Under the pieces are notes generated by a model, which had not been told where the DNA came from, did not search any database, and was given only the letters and a program-made list of their open reading frames with translations. The translations under genes and the position numbers were made by a program. A DNA stretch of 64,000 nt from Bacillus inaquosorum KCTC 13429 (GTDB lineage Bacteria > Bacillota > Bacilli > Bacillales > Bacillaceae). Positions 37,389-45,777 of the stretch are shown in pieces; position 1 is the stretch's first letter, and every line of letters begins with the position of its first letter. Location: NCBI RefSeq assembly GCF_000332645.1, contig NZ_AMXN01000006.1:62001-126000 (forward strand), read 5' to 3'.

Positions 37389-37760
37389 ATGGCAGACGAT
37401 AACAAAATGAGCAGAGAAGAAGCAGGTAGAAAAGGCGGAGAAACAACAAGCAAAAACCATGATAAAGAATTCTATCAAGAGATTGGCAAAAAAGGCGGAG
37501 AAGCCACTAGCGAAAACCATGACAAAGAATTCTATCAAGAAATCGGTGAAAAAGGCGGAGAAGCCACTAGCCGAAACCATGACAAAGAGTTCTATCAAGA
37601 AATCGGTGAAAAAGGCGGAGAAGCCACTAGCGAAAATCATGACAAAGAATTCTATCAAGAAATCGGCCGTAAAGGCGGAGAGGCAACAAGCAAAAATCAT
37701 GATAAAGAATTCTATCAAGAAATTGGCTCAAAAGGCGGAAACGCCCGTAACAACGACTAA
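37389..37760 (+). CDS. gsiB: Glucose-starvation-inducible protein GsiB (LEA-like repeats)
   Basis: A 123-residue highly hydrophilic protein. After a 14-residue start come five 20-residue repeats of the form KGGEATSxNHDKEFYQEIGx and the partial sixth KGGNARNND. The repeats resemble plant group 1 LEA proteins, linked to desiccation and general stress protection. There is no Cys, Trp or long hydrophobic stretch. ATG 37389 follows AAAGGAGGA. It is a classical sigma-B reporter gene, with promoter and terminator both present. Confidence 0.97.
   Translation: MADDNKMSREEAGRKGGETTSKNHDKEFYQEIGKKGGEATSENHDKEFYQEIGEKGGEATSRNHDKEFYQEIGEKGGEATSENHDKEFYQEIGRKGGEATSKNHDKEFYQEIGSKGGNARNND
37431..37730 (+). 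repeat. Five 60-bp tandem repeats inside gsiB
   Basis: Units start at 37431, 37491, 37551, 37611 and 37671 and each encodes one 20-residue GsiB repeat. DNA identity between neighbours is high, especially over GAATTCTATCAAGA and AAAGGCGGAGAAGCC, so unit number could change by recombination or slippage. Confidence 0.95.
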
Positions 37761-37791
37761 TCATAAACATAAAGGCAGACAACCTGTAGAT

Positions 37792-37828
37792 AAAAAGCGA
37801 TCCGGCGCATCAGCTGGATCGCTTTTTA
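37792..37828 (+). terminator. Intrinsic terminator after gsiB
   Basis: AAAAAGCGATCC pairs with GGATCGCTTTTT around GGCGCATCAGCT. Confidence 0.92.
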
Positions 37829-37896
37829 TTTTGGAAATTTCTCAATCTACACTGGTATTTTGATACAATAAGTGAAAAAGAAAGGGGTTTTTGCTA

Positions 37897-38238
37897 ATGT
37901 CCGAGATGCAAAACTTGCTCGCCATCGCCAATGAAGTCAAAGAAAAACACGCCAATTTTTCAATCTCAGAGGTCAACGACCACTGCGTGCGCCTCGCAGT
38001 GTTTACAGGAGAATATGACTGGCACCATCACCCTGGCTCAGATGAATTATTCATTGTTCTTGAAGGTGAGCTGCTGATCGATTTTAAGGACAAAGAAACC
38101 GCAGTGCTCAAAGCGAATGACAGCCTGCTGATCCCGAAAGGAACCGTTCACCGCACGCGCTCTTATGTCAGAACCGTGAATCTTTGCGTCGAGCATAAAC
38201 AAGCGAAAACAGTCATCCTGGAAGAATCACCATGCTGA
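37897..38238 (+). CDS. ydbB: Cupin-domain protein YdbB
   Basis: A 113-residue single-domain cupin. The metal-site motif 1 is DWHHHPGSDELFIVLEGE (His, His, Glu) and motif 2 is LIPKGTVHRTRS (His), so a metal centre is probably kept. Start ATG 37897 is at good distance from AAAGGGG. ydbC overlaps its end by 7 bp, so the two are translated together. Substrate or ligand is unknown. Confidence 0.87.
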   Translation: MSEMQNLLAIANEVKEKHANFSISEVNDHCVRLAVFTGEYDWHHHPGSDELFIVLEGELLIDFKDKETAVLKANDSLLIPKGTVHRTRSYVRTVNLCVEHKQAKTVILEESPC

Positions 38239-38591
38239 TCAAAAAGATTGTATGTGAAGTAGACGCAGCAAACGCTGAAGCATTTTCAATAGCGCAGTCA
38301 CAGTGGGGAGCATTGTCACATGTGAACGGCTTTGTCAAACAGGCCGGCGGCTGGCGGAAAACTGCAGATGGGCTGATCACCGCAGAAATCATCAGCGTTT
38401 GGGAAAACAGAGCTGCCTATGATCATTTTATGGAGAATGAACATGACAGCATTTACGAAGAAAACGAACAGAAGGCTGTAATTCTTTCGATAGATGTGAC
38501 GCTGTATGAAGAGGATGAACCGTTCATTCACGATCTGTTACATAACCCTGACATCCGGTACGAACCAGACTGGACAGTTCAGAAGGCATAA
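38232..38591 (+). CDS. ydbC: YdbC, DUF4937 (ABM-like) protein
   Basis: A 119-residue protein with a dimeric alpha/beta-barrel look: VCEVDAANAEAFSIAQSQWGAL, NGFVKQAGGWRK, AEIISVWENRAAYDHFMENEHDSIYE. This is the DUF4937 family, related to ABM domains; function is unknown. It overlaps ydbB and ends at a terminator shared with ydbD. Confidence 0.82.
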   Translation: MLIKKIVCEVDAANAEAFSIAQSQWGALSHVNGFVKQAGGWRKTADGLITAEIISVWENRAAYDHFMENEHDSIYEENEQKAVILSIDVTLYEEDEPFIHDLLHNPDIRYEPDWTVQKA

Positions 38592-38592
38592 A

Positions 38593-38625
38593 CAAAGCCC
38601 AAAACATCATGTTTTGGGCTTGTGT
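38593..38625. terminator. Bidirectional terminator between ydbC and ydbD
   Basis: AAGCCCAAAACAT pairs with ATGTTTTGGGCTT, with U-rich flanks on both strands, between convergent genes. Confidence 0.88.
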
Positions 38626-38627
38626 TT

Positions 38628-39449
38628 TTACTCGCGTCCAGGAAGCGTATTATGAACAAAAGGCGGTGCTGGGTTTAACTCCGGTTTTTCTCCAAACGCT
38701 TTTGCTTCTTTCACATATTCAAAGGCTTCTCCATCCGGCGCTTTTTCGTTCAGCCAGGTTTGCCCGGTGCTTTCTTCGCCTTCAGAGAAATTGATCAGCT
38801 GATGCGAGAATTCTTGTTTTTCGAGTGCTTTCGGGAATGTCCCCGGCACAACCGGGCCTTCCTGTGCTTCTAATTCTTTAATGGCGGCTAGCCATTGATT
38901 TTGGTGCATCGTGTCACGTGCCAGCAGGAAGCTGAGCATATCTTTGACGCCTTTGTCATCCGTCATTTCAAATAGGCGTGCGACCTGCAAACGGCCCTGT
39001 GATTCCGCATTCAGATTGGCACGGAAGTCTGCCAGCAGGTTTCCGCTTGCAACGATATAGCCGCCGCTCCAAGGGACGCCTGTACTGCTTTCCGGCATGG
39101 CGCCAAGTCCTGACACAATTGCATGGTGAGGGTTCATGCCGCCCAGGATAGAGCCGATGACCGGATCTTCAGCGGCTTTTTCCTGCTGATCGAGCGGGGC
39201 ATCCTCAAGAAGTCTGGCGATCATTGTGGCGATCATTTCAACGTGCCCGATTTCCTCAGTTGCCGTATCCATCAGCAAATCCTTGTATTTTTCATTTCCT
39301 CTTGTATTCCAGCCTTGAAATAAGTACTGCATGGCAACAGAAATTTCTCCGAATTGCCCGCCTAAAATTTCTTGCATTTTTTTAGCGAATAATGGATCTG
39401 GACGATCTGGTTTAGCAGGATGCTGCAGCATTTTTGTGTGCTTAAACAT
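38628..39449 (-). CDS. ydbD: Manganese (non-heme) catalase YdbD
   Basis: A 273-residue ferritin-like catalase. Ligand-bearing helices are visible: GGQFGEISVAMQYLFQG (Glu), ATEEIGHVEMIATMIARLL (Glu and His), and LLARDTMHQNQWLAAIKELE (His). The family normally has a di-manganese site that disproportionates H2O2. Start ATG 39449 follows AAGGAGATGG. A sigma-B-like promoter lies upstream, in line with a general stress role. Note mntH, the Mn importer, 4 kb away. Confidence 0.92.
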   Translation of the reverse strand: MFKHTKMLQHPAKPDRPDPLFAKKMQEILGGQFGEISVAMQYLFQGWNTRGNEKYKDLLMDTATEEIGHVEMIATMIARLLEDAPLDQQEKAAEDPVIGSILGGMNPHHAIVSGLGAMPESSTGVPWSGGYIVASGNLLADFRANLNAESQGRLQVARLFEMTDDKGVKDMLSFLLARDTMHQNQWLAAIKELEAQEGPVVPGTFPKALEKQEFSHQLINFSEGEESTGQTWLNEKAPDGEAFEYVKEAKAFGEKPELNPAPPFVHNTLPGRE

Positions 39450-39484
39450 GTACCCATCTCCTTTTTTCGTTTCTCTCTTTCTAT

Positions 39485-39509
39485 ATTTCCGATCGATTGA
39501 AAGATAAAC
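39485..39509 (-). promoter_or_regulatory. Candidate sigma-B promoter of ydbD
   Basis: On the minus strand, GTTTAT (39509-39504), a 13-bp spacer and GGAAAT (39490-39485) match five and four of six. Confidence 0.68.
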
Positions 39510-39534
39510 GAAAAGCAGCGTATCGAGATGGGGA

Positions 39535-40593
39535 CTACGAATACGAATCCTCTCGCAGCTCTAAAAGCTCCTGAATCAGCTTCTGGCCGAAGATTGGCTC
39601 ATACTGCCGGTAAACAGGATCAAGGCGCTTCATCCATTCTTTTTTCTCTTTATCCGACAGCTCGTAGATGTTAATAGAAGAATTCTTTTTGATTTCTTCC
39701 AACTGCTCCTTGTTCATTTGTTCGGCATACGTTTCATTCCACTCGGTCGTTTCCTTCATTGCTTCAGTCAAAATGCGCCGTGTTTCCGGTGTTTGTGTGT
39801 TCCAGAAATGCTCATCAGTCATGACAGCATAGCCGAGATAACCGTGGCTGCTTATTGTCAAATAGTCCTGAACATTATAAAATTTTTTAGAATAGATGTT
39901 TGAGATTGTATTTTCTTCGCCATCAACTACATTTTTTTCTAACAGCTGAAAGGTAGAATTGAAGGATTCCTGATGAGGTGTTGCGCCAAGCAGCTTGAAC
40001 TGATCCTCTATCACATCACTTTGCATAATGCGGAGATCCTGTCCTTTTAAATCATCCGGGGTTTTGACCGGTCCTTGATTCGTCGTGATTTGTTTAAAGC
40101 CGTTTGTCCAATAGGCGAGTCCTTTTAATTGGTTTTTCTTTAGAGAATCAAACAGCTGCGTGCCGATGCTTCCGTTCAGCCCTTTTTTGACGGCATCGTA
40201 ATTTGTAAATGCATACGGCAGATCGAGCACTCCCCATTCGGGCGAGAGCATGCCGAGCTTCGATGTGGAGGGGGCGATAAATTGAACTTCGCCGTTTTGC
40301 AATGCTTCAATTTCTTCAATGTCCGAATACAGGCTTCCATTCGGGAACACTTCAATTTTCATTTTCCCGCCTGATTTTTCGTTCACCAGCTCTGCAAACT
40401 TATTGGCAGCAAGCCCTTTCGGCGTATTTTCGGCAACCACATGGCTGAATTTGAACACGATTTGATCCTGTAAGCCTTCCTGATCGTCATCATAAACAAT
40501 CTCTTCACTGCTGGAACGATCATGGAATCCGATAAATAAAGCGGTTGCAATTCCGGCGATCATCAGTGCGAGACATGCAAGTAAACTCTTCAT
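39535..40593 (-). CDS. dctB: DctB, extracytoplasmic C4-dicarboxylate-binding protein
   Basis: A 352-residue TRAP-type solute-binding protein (DctP family). The N-terminal hydrophobic segment (LLACLALMIAGIATALFIGF) is a signal or anchor. Then come FKFSHVVAENTPKGLAANKFAELVNEKSGG, EVFPNGSLYSDIEE, and the ligand-binding Arg region LKGQDLRIMQS. No TRAP permease is nearby. In B. subtilis DctB instead works as co-sensor with the kinase DctS for succinate, fumarate and malate. It is divergent from dctS, with 69 bp between the genes. Confidence 0.92.
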   Translation of the reverse strand: MKSLLACLALMIAGIATALFIGFHDRSSSEEIVYDDDQEGLQDQIVFKFSHVVAENTPKGLAANKFAELVNEKSGGKMKIEVFPNGSLYSDIEEIEALQNGEVQFIAPSTSKLGMLSPEWGVLDLPYAFTNYDAVKKGLNGSIGTQLFDSLKKNQLKGLAYWTNGFKQITTNQGPVKTPDDLKGQDLRIMQSDVIEDQFKLLGATPHQESFNSTFQLLEKNVVDGEENTISNIYSKKFYNVQDYLTISSHGYLGYAVMTDEHFWNTQTPETRRILTEAMKETTEWNETYAEQMNKEQLEEIKKNSSINIYELSDKEKKEWMKRLDPVYRQYEPIFGQKLIQELLELREDSYS

Positions 40594-40662
40594 GAAAAGC
40601 CCTCCCCTATGTTTAGGATAATCGGGGCCATGCCATTCGTAAAGACCTGAAAGGAGAAGCTG

Positions 40663-42270
40663 ATGAACAAAAAGAAGCTCTCAATCCGTTGGAAAATCAC
40701 GATCTTATCCTATATACTCGTCATTTTCTCCTTTTTGATCGGGGGCATTGTGCTTATCGGCAATATCCAGCATACAGAGGAGCGGGAGCTGAAAAAACGC
40801 CTGATGAATACGGCCCGGACAGTGTCGGAGATGACTGAAGTGAAAGAGGCTTTGGCGCGGAATAAACAAACAGAAGCTGTTCGCCATGCGGTTGAAGAAA
40901 TCAGGATGATTAATGAAGCAGACTATATTGTCGTCATGGATATGAATCATATCCGCTACACGCATCCTGTCAGTACAAGCATCGGCAAAAAATCTGAGGG
41001 GGCAGACGAAGAGGCGGCGTTTGCGGAGCACATTTATTTCTCAGAAGCAAAGGGCGAGATCGGCACGGCGGTCCGCGCTTTTTATCCGGTGAAGGATCAC
41101 GATCTGAATCAGATCGGCGTGGTGCTTGTCGGGAAAACACTGCCGGGGATCGCCGACATCCTCCTTCATTTAAAGCGTGATATCGCATTCATCGTTGTGC
41201 TGACACTCGGCTTCGGCCTTGCAGGCTCCTTTCTGCTGGCCCGCCATATCAAAAAACAAATGTTTCAGCTTGAGCCCCATGAGATTGTCCGAATGTATGA
41301 AGAACGGACAGCGACGTTTCACTCGATGAATGAAGGCGTGATTGCCATTGACAATCGGCTGATCATCACGATTTTCAATGAAAAAGCGAAACAGATTTTT
41401 GAAGTGCAGGGGAATCTGGTCGGAAAGGTGATCTGGGAGGTTCTCAAGGATTCGCGCCTGCCCGAAATCGTAGAGCGAAACAAAGCAGTTTATAATGAAG
41501 AAATTCGCGTCAGCGGAAAGGTGATCATGAGCAGCAGAATTCCGATCGTCATGAAGAAAAAAGTCATCGGAGCCGTCGCGATTTTTCAGGACAGAACGGA
41601 AGCGGCCAAGATGGCAGAGGAATTGACTGGCGTCAAAAACTTTGTGGAGGCGCTCCGCGTCCAAAATCATGAGCATATGAATAAGCTGCATACGATCGCC
41701 GGCCTCATCCAGCTGGGTAAATCTGAAAAAGCCTTGCAGCTTGCATTTCAGGCATCAACTGAGCAGGAAAATGTGACTGAATTTCTGCACCGCTCGATTC
41801 AAAATGACGCGGCGGCGGGCCTTCTATTAAGTAAAATCAGAAGAGGAAGAGAGCTCGGTATTGCAGTTCATATTGATGAAAACAGCAGCCTCCAGCAATT
41901 TCCCGAGCATGTTGATCAGCATGATATCGTCGTCCTTCTCGGCAACCTGATTGAAAATGCCTTCGGTTCATTTGAAACGGTACAATCTGATGACAAACGA
42001 ATTGACATCAGCATCGAGCAAACGGATGATGTCCTTGCCATTTTAATAGAAGATAACGGTTGCGGGATTGAACCGGCACATATGCCGCACCTTTACGACA
42101 AAGGATTTACGGTTAATAAAACAGGAGGCACAGGCTATGGCCTGTATTTAGTGAAACAAATCACAGATAAAGGATCGGGTACGATAGAAGTTGATTCACA
42201 CGCGGGACAGGGAACATCTTTTTCTATCGTTTTTCCAATGAAGGGGGAGGAAGCACAGCATGGCTCATAA
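40663..42270 (+). CDS. dctS: DctS, C4-dicarboxylate sensor histidine kinase
   Basis: A 535-residue CitA/DcuS-type kinase. The first helix (ILSYILVIFSFLIGGIVLIG) precedes an extracellular PASp sensor domain (about 40-165). The second helix (IAFIVVLTLGFGLAGSFLLA) is followed by a cytoplasmic PAS domain (about 210-320), the phosphoacceptor His in QNHEHMNKLHTIAGLIQLG, and the ATPase domain with LGNLIENAFGSF (N box), EDNGCGIEP and GGTGYGLYLVK. It overlaps dctR by 11 bp. Confidence 0.95.
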   Translation: MNKKKLSIRWKITILSYILVIFSFLIGGIVLIGNIQHTEERELKKRLMNTARTVSEMTEVKEALARNKQTEAVRHAVEEIRMINEADYIVVMDMNHIRYTHPVSTSIGKKSEGADEEAAFAEHIYFSEAKGEIGTAVRAFYPVKDHDLNQIGVVLVGKTLPGIADILLHLKRDIAFIVVLTLGFGLAGSFLLARHIKKQMFQLEPHEIVRMYEERTATFHSMNEGVIAIDNRLIITIFNEKAKQIFEVQGNLVGKVIWEVLKDSRLPEIVERNKAVYNEEIRVSGKVIMSSRIPIVMKKKVIGAVAIFQDRTEAAKMAEELTGVKNFVEALRVQNHEHMNKLHTIAGLIQLGKSEKALQLAFQASTEQENVTEFLHRSIQNDAAAGLLLSKIRRGRELGIAVHIDENSSLQQFPEHVDQHDIVVLLGNLIENAFGSFETVQSDDKRIDISIEQTDDVLAILIEDNGCGIEPAHMPHLYDKGFTVNKTGGTGYGLYLVKQITDKGSGTIEVDSHAGQGTSFSIVFPMKGEEAQHGS

Positions 42271-42940
42271 GGAATGGAAGGTTCTGCTCATTGAAGACGA
42301 TCCGATGGTTCAAGAGGTAAACAAGGATTTCATCACAACTGTCAAAGGTTTTACTGTCTGTGCAACAGCGGGAAACGGAGAAGAAGGCATCAAGCTGATT
42401 AAAGAAAAACAGCCCGACCTTGTTATTCTCGATGTATACATGCCGAAAAAAGACGGAATCAAAACGTTACAGGAGATCAGAAAGCAAAAGCTTGAAGTCG
42501 ATGTCATTGTCGTCTCCGCCGCAAAAGACAAAGAAACGATCTCTCTTATGCTGCAAAATGGAGCGGCTGACTATATCTTAAAACCGTTTAAGCTTGAGCG
42601 AATGAGACAGGCCCTTGAAAAGTACAAGCAATATAAACAAAAAATCGAAGCAAATGATACGCTGTCCCAGGAGCAGCTCGATGCGATCCTGAATATCCCG
42701 CAGCAGGCCGTACAGGATCTGCCGAAAGGATTGAATCACTTCACGATGAATGAAGTCACTGCTTTTTTGAAACAGCAAACCGCATCGCTTTCTGCAGAAG
42801 AGGTCGCCAAGGCGCTCGGAATCGCCAGAGTGACAGCCAGACGATACCTTGATTATCTTGAAAAAAACGGAATGATTAAGCTGGACGTTCAATACGGCGG
42901 AGTCGGCCGGCCCGTCAACCGCTACGTGTTTAAAGGATAA
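42260..42940 (+). CDS. dctR: DctR, response regulator for C4-dicarboxylate uptake
   Basis: A 226-residue CitB-type regulator. The receiver domain has the acidic pocket IEDDP, phospho-acceptor Asp58 (VILDVYMP), Ser/Thr in IVVSAAKD and Lys in YILKPF. A C-terminal helix-turn-helix (about 170-226, EEVAKALGIARVTARRYLDYLEKNG) follows. It activates dctP, the next gene, when DctS senses dicarboxylates. ATG 42260 follows AGGGGGAGG inside the dctS end. Confidence 0.95.
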   Translation: MAHKEWKVLLIEDDPMVQEVNKDFITTVKGFTVCATAGNGEEGIKLIKEKQPDLVILDVYMPKKDGIKTLQEIRKQKLEVDVIVVSAAKDKETISLMLQNGAADYILKPFKLERMRQALEKYKQYKQKIEANDTLSQEQLDAILNIPQQAVQDLPKGLNHFTMNEVTAFLKQQTASLSAEEVAKALGIARVTARRYLDYLEKNGMIKLDVQYGGVGRPVNRYVFKG

Positions 42941-43059
42941 ACCTGAGACCAAAAAGACCAAAATGTCCGTTATGATCATAAACTTCCCCAGATCGTATGA
43001 AAACGCTATCATTCTAGTAAGAAAGACACAAAGGCGAATAGGACAGGGGGATGAAGGAT

Positions 43060-44325
43060 ATGAAACTGTTTAAAAATTTAACAGTTCAGGTCATAACCGC
43101 GGTCATCATCGGGGTCATTGTCGGGCTGGTCTGGCCGGATGTCGGCAAAGAGATGAAACCGCTTGGCGATACATTTATCAACGCTGTTAAAATGGTGATC
43201 GCTCCAATCATTTTCTTCACAATCGTTCTCGGGATTGCAAAAATGGGCGATATGAAGAAGGTTGGAAAAGTAGGGGGGAAAGCGTTCATTTATTTCGAGG
43301 TTGTCACCACCCTCGCACTCATTATCGGTTTGTTTGTCGTCAATATTTTGAAGCCTGGCGCGGGTCTTGATTACAGCAAGCTTGAAAAGGGAGATGTATC
43401 ACAATACACGCAAAATGGCGGTCAGGGAATCGACTGGATTGAATTTGTCACACACATTGTTCCGTCCAACATGGTTGATGCCTTCGCAAAAGGGGACATT
43501 TTGCAGGTCTTATTCTTTTCAATTCTTTTCGGAGTCGGTCTCGCGGCATTAGGTGAAAAAGGGAAAAGCGTCATTGATTTCTTCGACAAGATTTCTCACG
43601 TCTTTTTCAAAATCATCAGCTACATCATGCGTGCGGCGCCAATCGGGGCATTCGGGGCGATGGCGTATACGATCGGGCACTTCGGTCTCGATTCCATCAA
43701 GCCGCTGGCAAGCTTAATGATGTCAGTTTATATTACGATGTTCCTGTTCGTATTTGTTGCTTTAAATATCATCTGCAAGCTTTACGGATTCAGCCTGTGG
43801 AATTACCTTCGCTTCATTAAAGATGAGCTTCTGATCGTGCTTGGCACAAGCTCTTCAGAATCAGTGCTTCCGCGAATGATGGATAAAATGGAGCGCTACG
43901 GCTGTTCGAAATCCGTTGTCGGGCTTGTCATTCCGACGGGCTATTCGTTTAACCTCGACGGCACATCCATTTATTTATCAATGGCGACTGTCTTTCTGGC
44001 ACAGGTGTTTGGAGTAGACCTCAGCATCGGCCAGCAAATTACAATTATCCTCGTTCTGATGCTGACATCGAAGGGAGCGGCCGGTGTGACGGGAAGCGGA
44101 TTTATCGTCCTGGCCTCAACGCTGTCAGCGCTTCAGGTCATTCCGCTGGAGGGCCTTGCACTCCTGCTTGGGGTTGACCGCTTCATGAGTGAAGGAAGGG
44201 CGATTGTGAACCTGATCGGAAACGGAATCGCCACGATCATTGTTGCAAAAAGTGAAAATGAGTTCGATGAAGCGAAAAGCATAGAGGCTGTTGAAGGCAT
44301 GAAAAAAATGAAAACAGCAGTCTGA
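43060..44325 (+). CDS. dctP: DctP, C4-dicarboxylate:cation symporter
   Basis: A 421-residue DAACS-family transporter. Eight helices and two hairpins are expected. Substrate-binding hallmarks are the serine-rich GTSSSESVLPRMM (HP1), PTGYSFNLDGTSIYLS (NMDGT-like motif in helix 7) and the HP2 region SKGAAGVTGSGF. I choose ATG 43060, which lies 9 bases from GGGGG; the ATG at 43051 lies too close. It imports succinate, fumarate and malate. The 119-bp gap after dctR should hold the DctR-controlled promoter, but I could not define its boxes. Confidence 0.95.
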   Translation: MKLFKNLTVQVITAVIIGVIVGLVWPDVGKEMKPLGDTFINAVKMVIAPIIFFTIVLGIAKMGDMKKVGKVGGKAFIYFEVVTTLALIIGLFVVNILKPGAGLDYSKLEKGDVSQYTQNGGQGIDWIEFVTHIVPSNMVDAFAKGDILQVLFFSILFGVGLAALGEKGKSVIDFFDKISHVFFKIISYIMRAAPIGAFGAMAYTIGHFGLDSIKPLASLMMSVYITMFLFVFVALNIICKLYGFSLWNYLRFIKDELLIVLGTSSSESVLPRMMDKMERYGCSKSVVGLVIPTGYSFNLDGTSIYLSMATVFLAQVFGVDLSIGQQITIILVLMLTSKGAAGVTGSGFIVLASTLSALQVIPLEGLALLLGVDRFMSEGRAIVNLIGNGIATIIVAKSENEFDEAKSIEAVEGMKKMKTAV

Positions 44326-44358
44326 AAAAAGAGCGGCCCATCAGTGGGCCGTTTTTTT
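44325..44358 (+). terminator. Intrinsic terminator after dctP
   Basis: CGGCCCA pairs with TGGGCCG around TCAG, flanked by six A and seven T. Confidence 0.9.
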
Positions 44359-44472
44359 AATTGTTTAAGAATTATTAAGGTAAGGACAGAGACCTCAGCA
44401 TTTTTTTGTTATATAATTTACAAATGGATACTATATTGAATGAAGGACGTTTGTCCTAACAGGAGTGTATAA

Positions 44473-45525
44473 ATGGCCGCTTTAGTTAAATTTTTTCAGC
44501 ACCCGGGAGTAAGGCGTTTCTCCGTCTTTGTCGTGTTAACTGGTGTGTTATATCTATTTAAGAGCATGATCAACTTAATATTGCTTACCTTCATTTTCAC
44601 ATTTCTCATGGATCGTTTGGAGCTTGTCGTACGGCAGTTTGTCAGCCGCTTCTTCCGCGTGAGCCAGCGGATTGTCATTACGTTTCTTTACATGTTGCTG
44701 GCTGTGCTCCTTACAGTCGGTGGATTTGTATTTTATCCGGTCGTCGCGGCGCAGATTCAGCAGCTGGTTAAGCAGATTAAACATATTGCGTATCACCCGG
44801 ACAGCATTCCTTTCTTTGATGAGATCACCAGTGTTTTCGGTGATATTAATATCAGTTCATATGTCAAAGAGGGTTTCAATGTGGTGTATACGTATCTGGC
44901 CGATATCAGCACGTTCGGCTTGCAGATCGTAATGGCGCTCATTCTCAGCATGTTTTTCTTATTTGAGAAAAAGCGGCTTTCTGAATTCATGGCGAAATTT
45001 AAAACGAGCAAACTGGCGGTCTTTTATGAGGAAATTGCTTTTTTTGGAAGCAAATTTGCAAGAACGTTCGGCAAGGTGCTTGAGGCTCAATTTATCATTG
45101 CGCTCGTCAACTGTATTCTGACGTTTATCGCGCTTTGGATTATGCATTTCCCGCAGCTGTTTGGGCTTTCTATTATGGTGTTCTTCCTTGGATTGATCCC
45201 TGTAGCAGGCGTCGTCATTTCTCTGATCCCGCTCAGTATTATCGCTTACAGCACTGGCGGCGGAATGTATGTGCTCTATATTGTGCTTGTCATATTCGCT
45301 ATTCATGCGATCGAAACCTATTTCTTAAATCCGAAGCTGATGTCTGCGAAAACAGAGCTGCCGATCTTTTTCACCTTTACAGTACTCATTTTCTCTGAGC
45401 ACTTTTTCGGCATTTGGGGTTTAATTATCGGGATTCCGATTTTTGTGTTTCTCCTTGATATTCTTGATGTCACCAACAAGGAAGATGGACCCAAAAGATT
45501 CCGAGAGAAAAGTAACAAAAAATAG
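44473..45525 (+). CDS. ydbI: AI-2E/PerM-family membrane protein YdbI
   Basis: A 350-residue protein with seven to eight hydrophobic helices arranged as in the AI-2E transporter (UPF0118/PerM) family: two N-terminal, one after a long soluble loop, then a cluster from about residue 150, with LIPVAGVVISLIPLSIIAYSTGG and LSAKTELPIFFTFTVLIFSEHFFGIWGLIIGIP near the end. Substrate is unknown; relatives act as Na+/H+ antiporters or exporters. ATG 44473 follows ACAGGAGTG. Confidence 0.88.
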   Translation: MAALVKFFQHPGVRRFSVFVVLTGVLYLFKSMINLILLTFIFTFLMDRLELVVRQFVSRFFRVSQRIVITFLYMLLAVLLTVGGFVFYPVVAAQIQQLVKQIKHIAYHPDSIPFFDEITSVFGDINISSYVKEGFNVVYTYLADISTFGLQIVMALILSMFFLFEKKRLSEFMAKFKTSKLAVFYEEIAFFGSKFARTFGKVLEAQFIIALVNCILTFIALWIMHFPQLFGLSIMVFFLGLIPVAGVVISLIPLSIIAYSTGGGMYVLYIVLVIFAIHAIETYFLNPKLMSAKTELPIFFTFTVLIFSEHFFGIWGLIIGIPIFVFLLDILDVTNKEDGPKRFREKSNKK

Positions 45526-45554
45526 TTTACAAAATTGGATCTTTTCTGTATAAA
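45526..45554 (+). promoter_or_regulatory. Sigma-A promoter of the riboswitch-controlled symporter
   Basis: TTTACA (45526-45531), a 17-bp spacer and TATAAA (45549-45554). It starts right at the ydbI stop, so the symporter has its own transcription unit. Confidence 0.75.
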
Positions 45555-45574
45555 TAAACTAAATCATACAATAG

Positions 45575-45757
45575 TAAGCCACACGCTTAATCCTTTGATA
45601 AGGAGTGGGGGACCCAATCTTTTGGGGTTAATTTTTCATCTGAAAAACGGACATCTCTTCGTCCGAACCCGTCAGCTAACCTCATCAGCGTGAAGAGAGA
45701 GTCCTGTGGTTTGATGATACATCCAAAGCCTGCGGGAGTCTCTCGCGGGCTTTTTTT
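45575..45757 (+). promoter_or_regulatory. Second c-di-AMP (ydaO-yuaA type) riboswitch
   Basis: The leader holds GTGGGGGACCCAATC (45606-), TTGGGGTTAAT, and CCGAACCCGTCAGCTAACCTC (45663-), matching the kimA aptamer in order and spacing. The AGGTAGGG element of kimA is not evident; that position is occupied by a small hairpin (CGGAC...GTCCG, 45648-45665). The platform is a strong terminator at 45727-45757 (AGCCTGCGGG/CTCGCGGGCT plus seven T), 20 bp before the symporter start. Ligand-induced termination is expected by homology. The variant middle part leaves some doubt about affinity. Confidence 0.88.
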
Positions 45758-45777
45758 CAAAAAAGGGAGGAATGCGG

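Noticed and set aside
37371..37718. Long antisense open frame across gsiB with repeated hydrophobic units
   Set aside because: It only mirrors the 60-bp repeats of gsiB; it has no binding site and its periodicity is a by-product of the sense repeats.
40663..44325. A TRAP transporter locus, suggested by dctB
   Set aside because: No small or large TRAP permease gene is present; the neighbours are a CitA-type kinase, a regulator and a DAACS symporter, so DctB is better read as a co-sensor.
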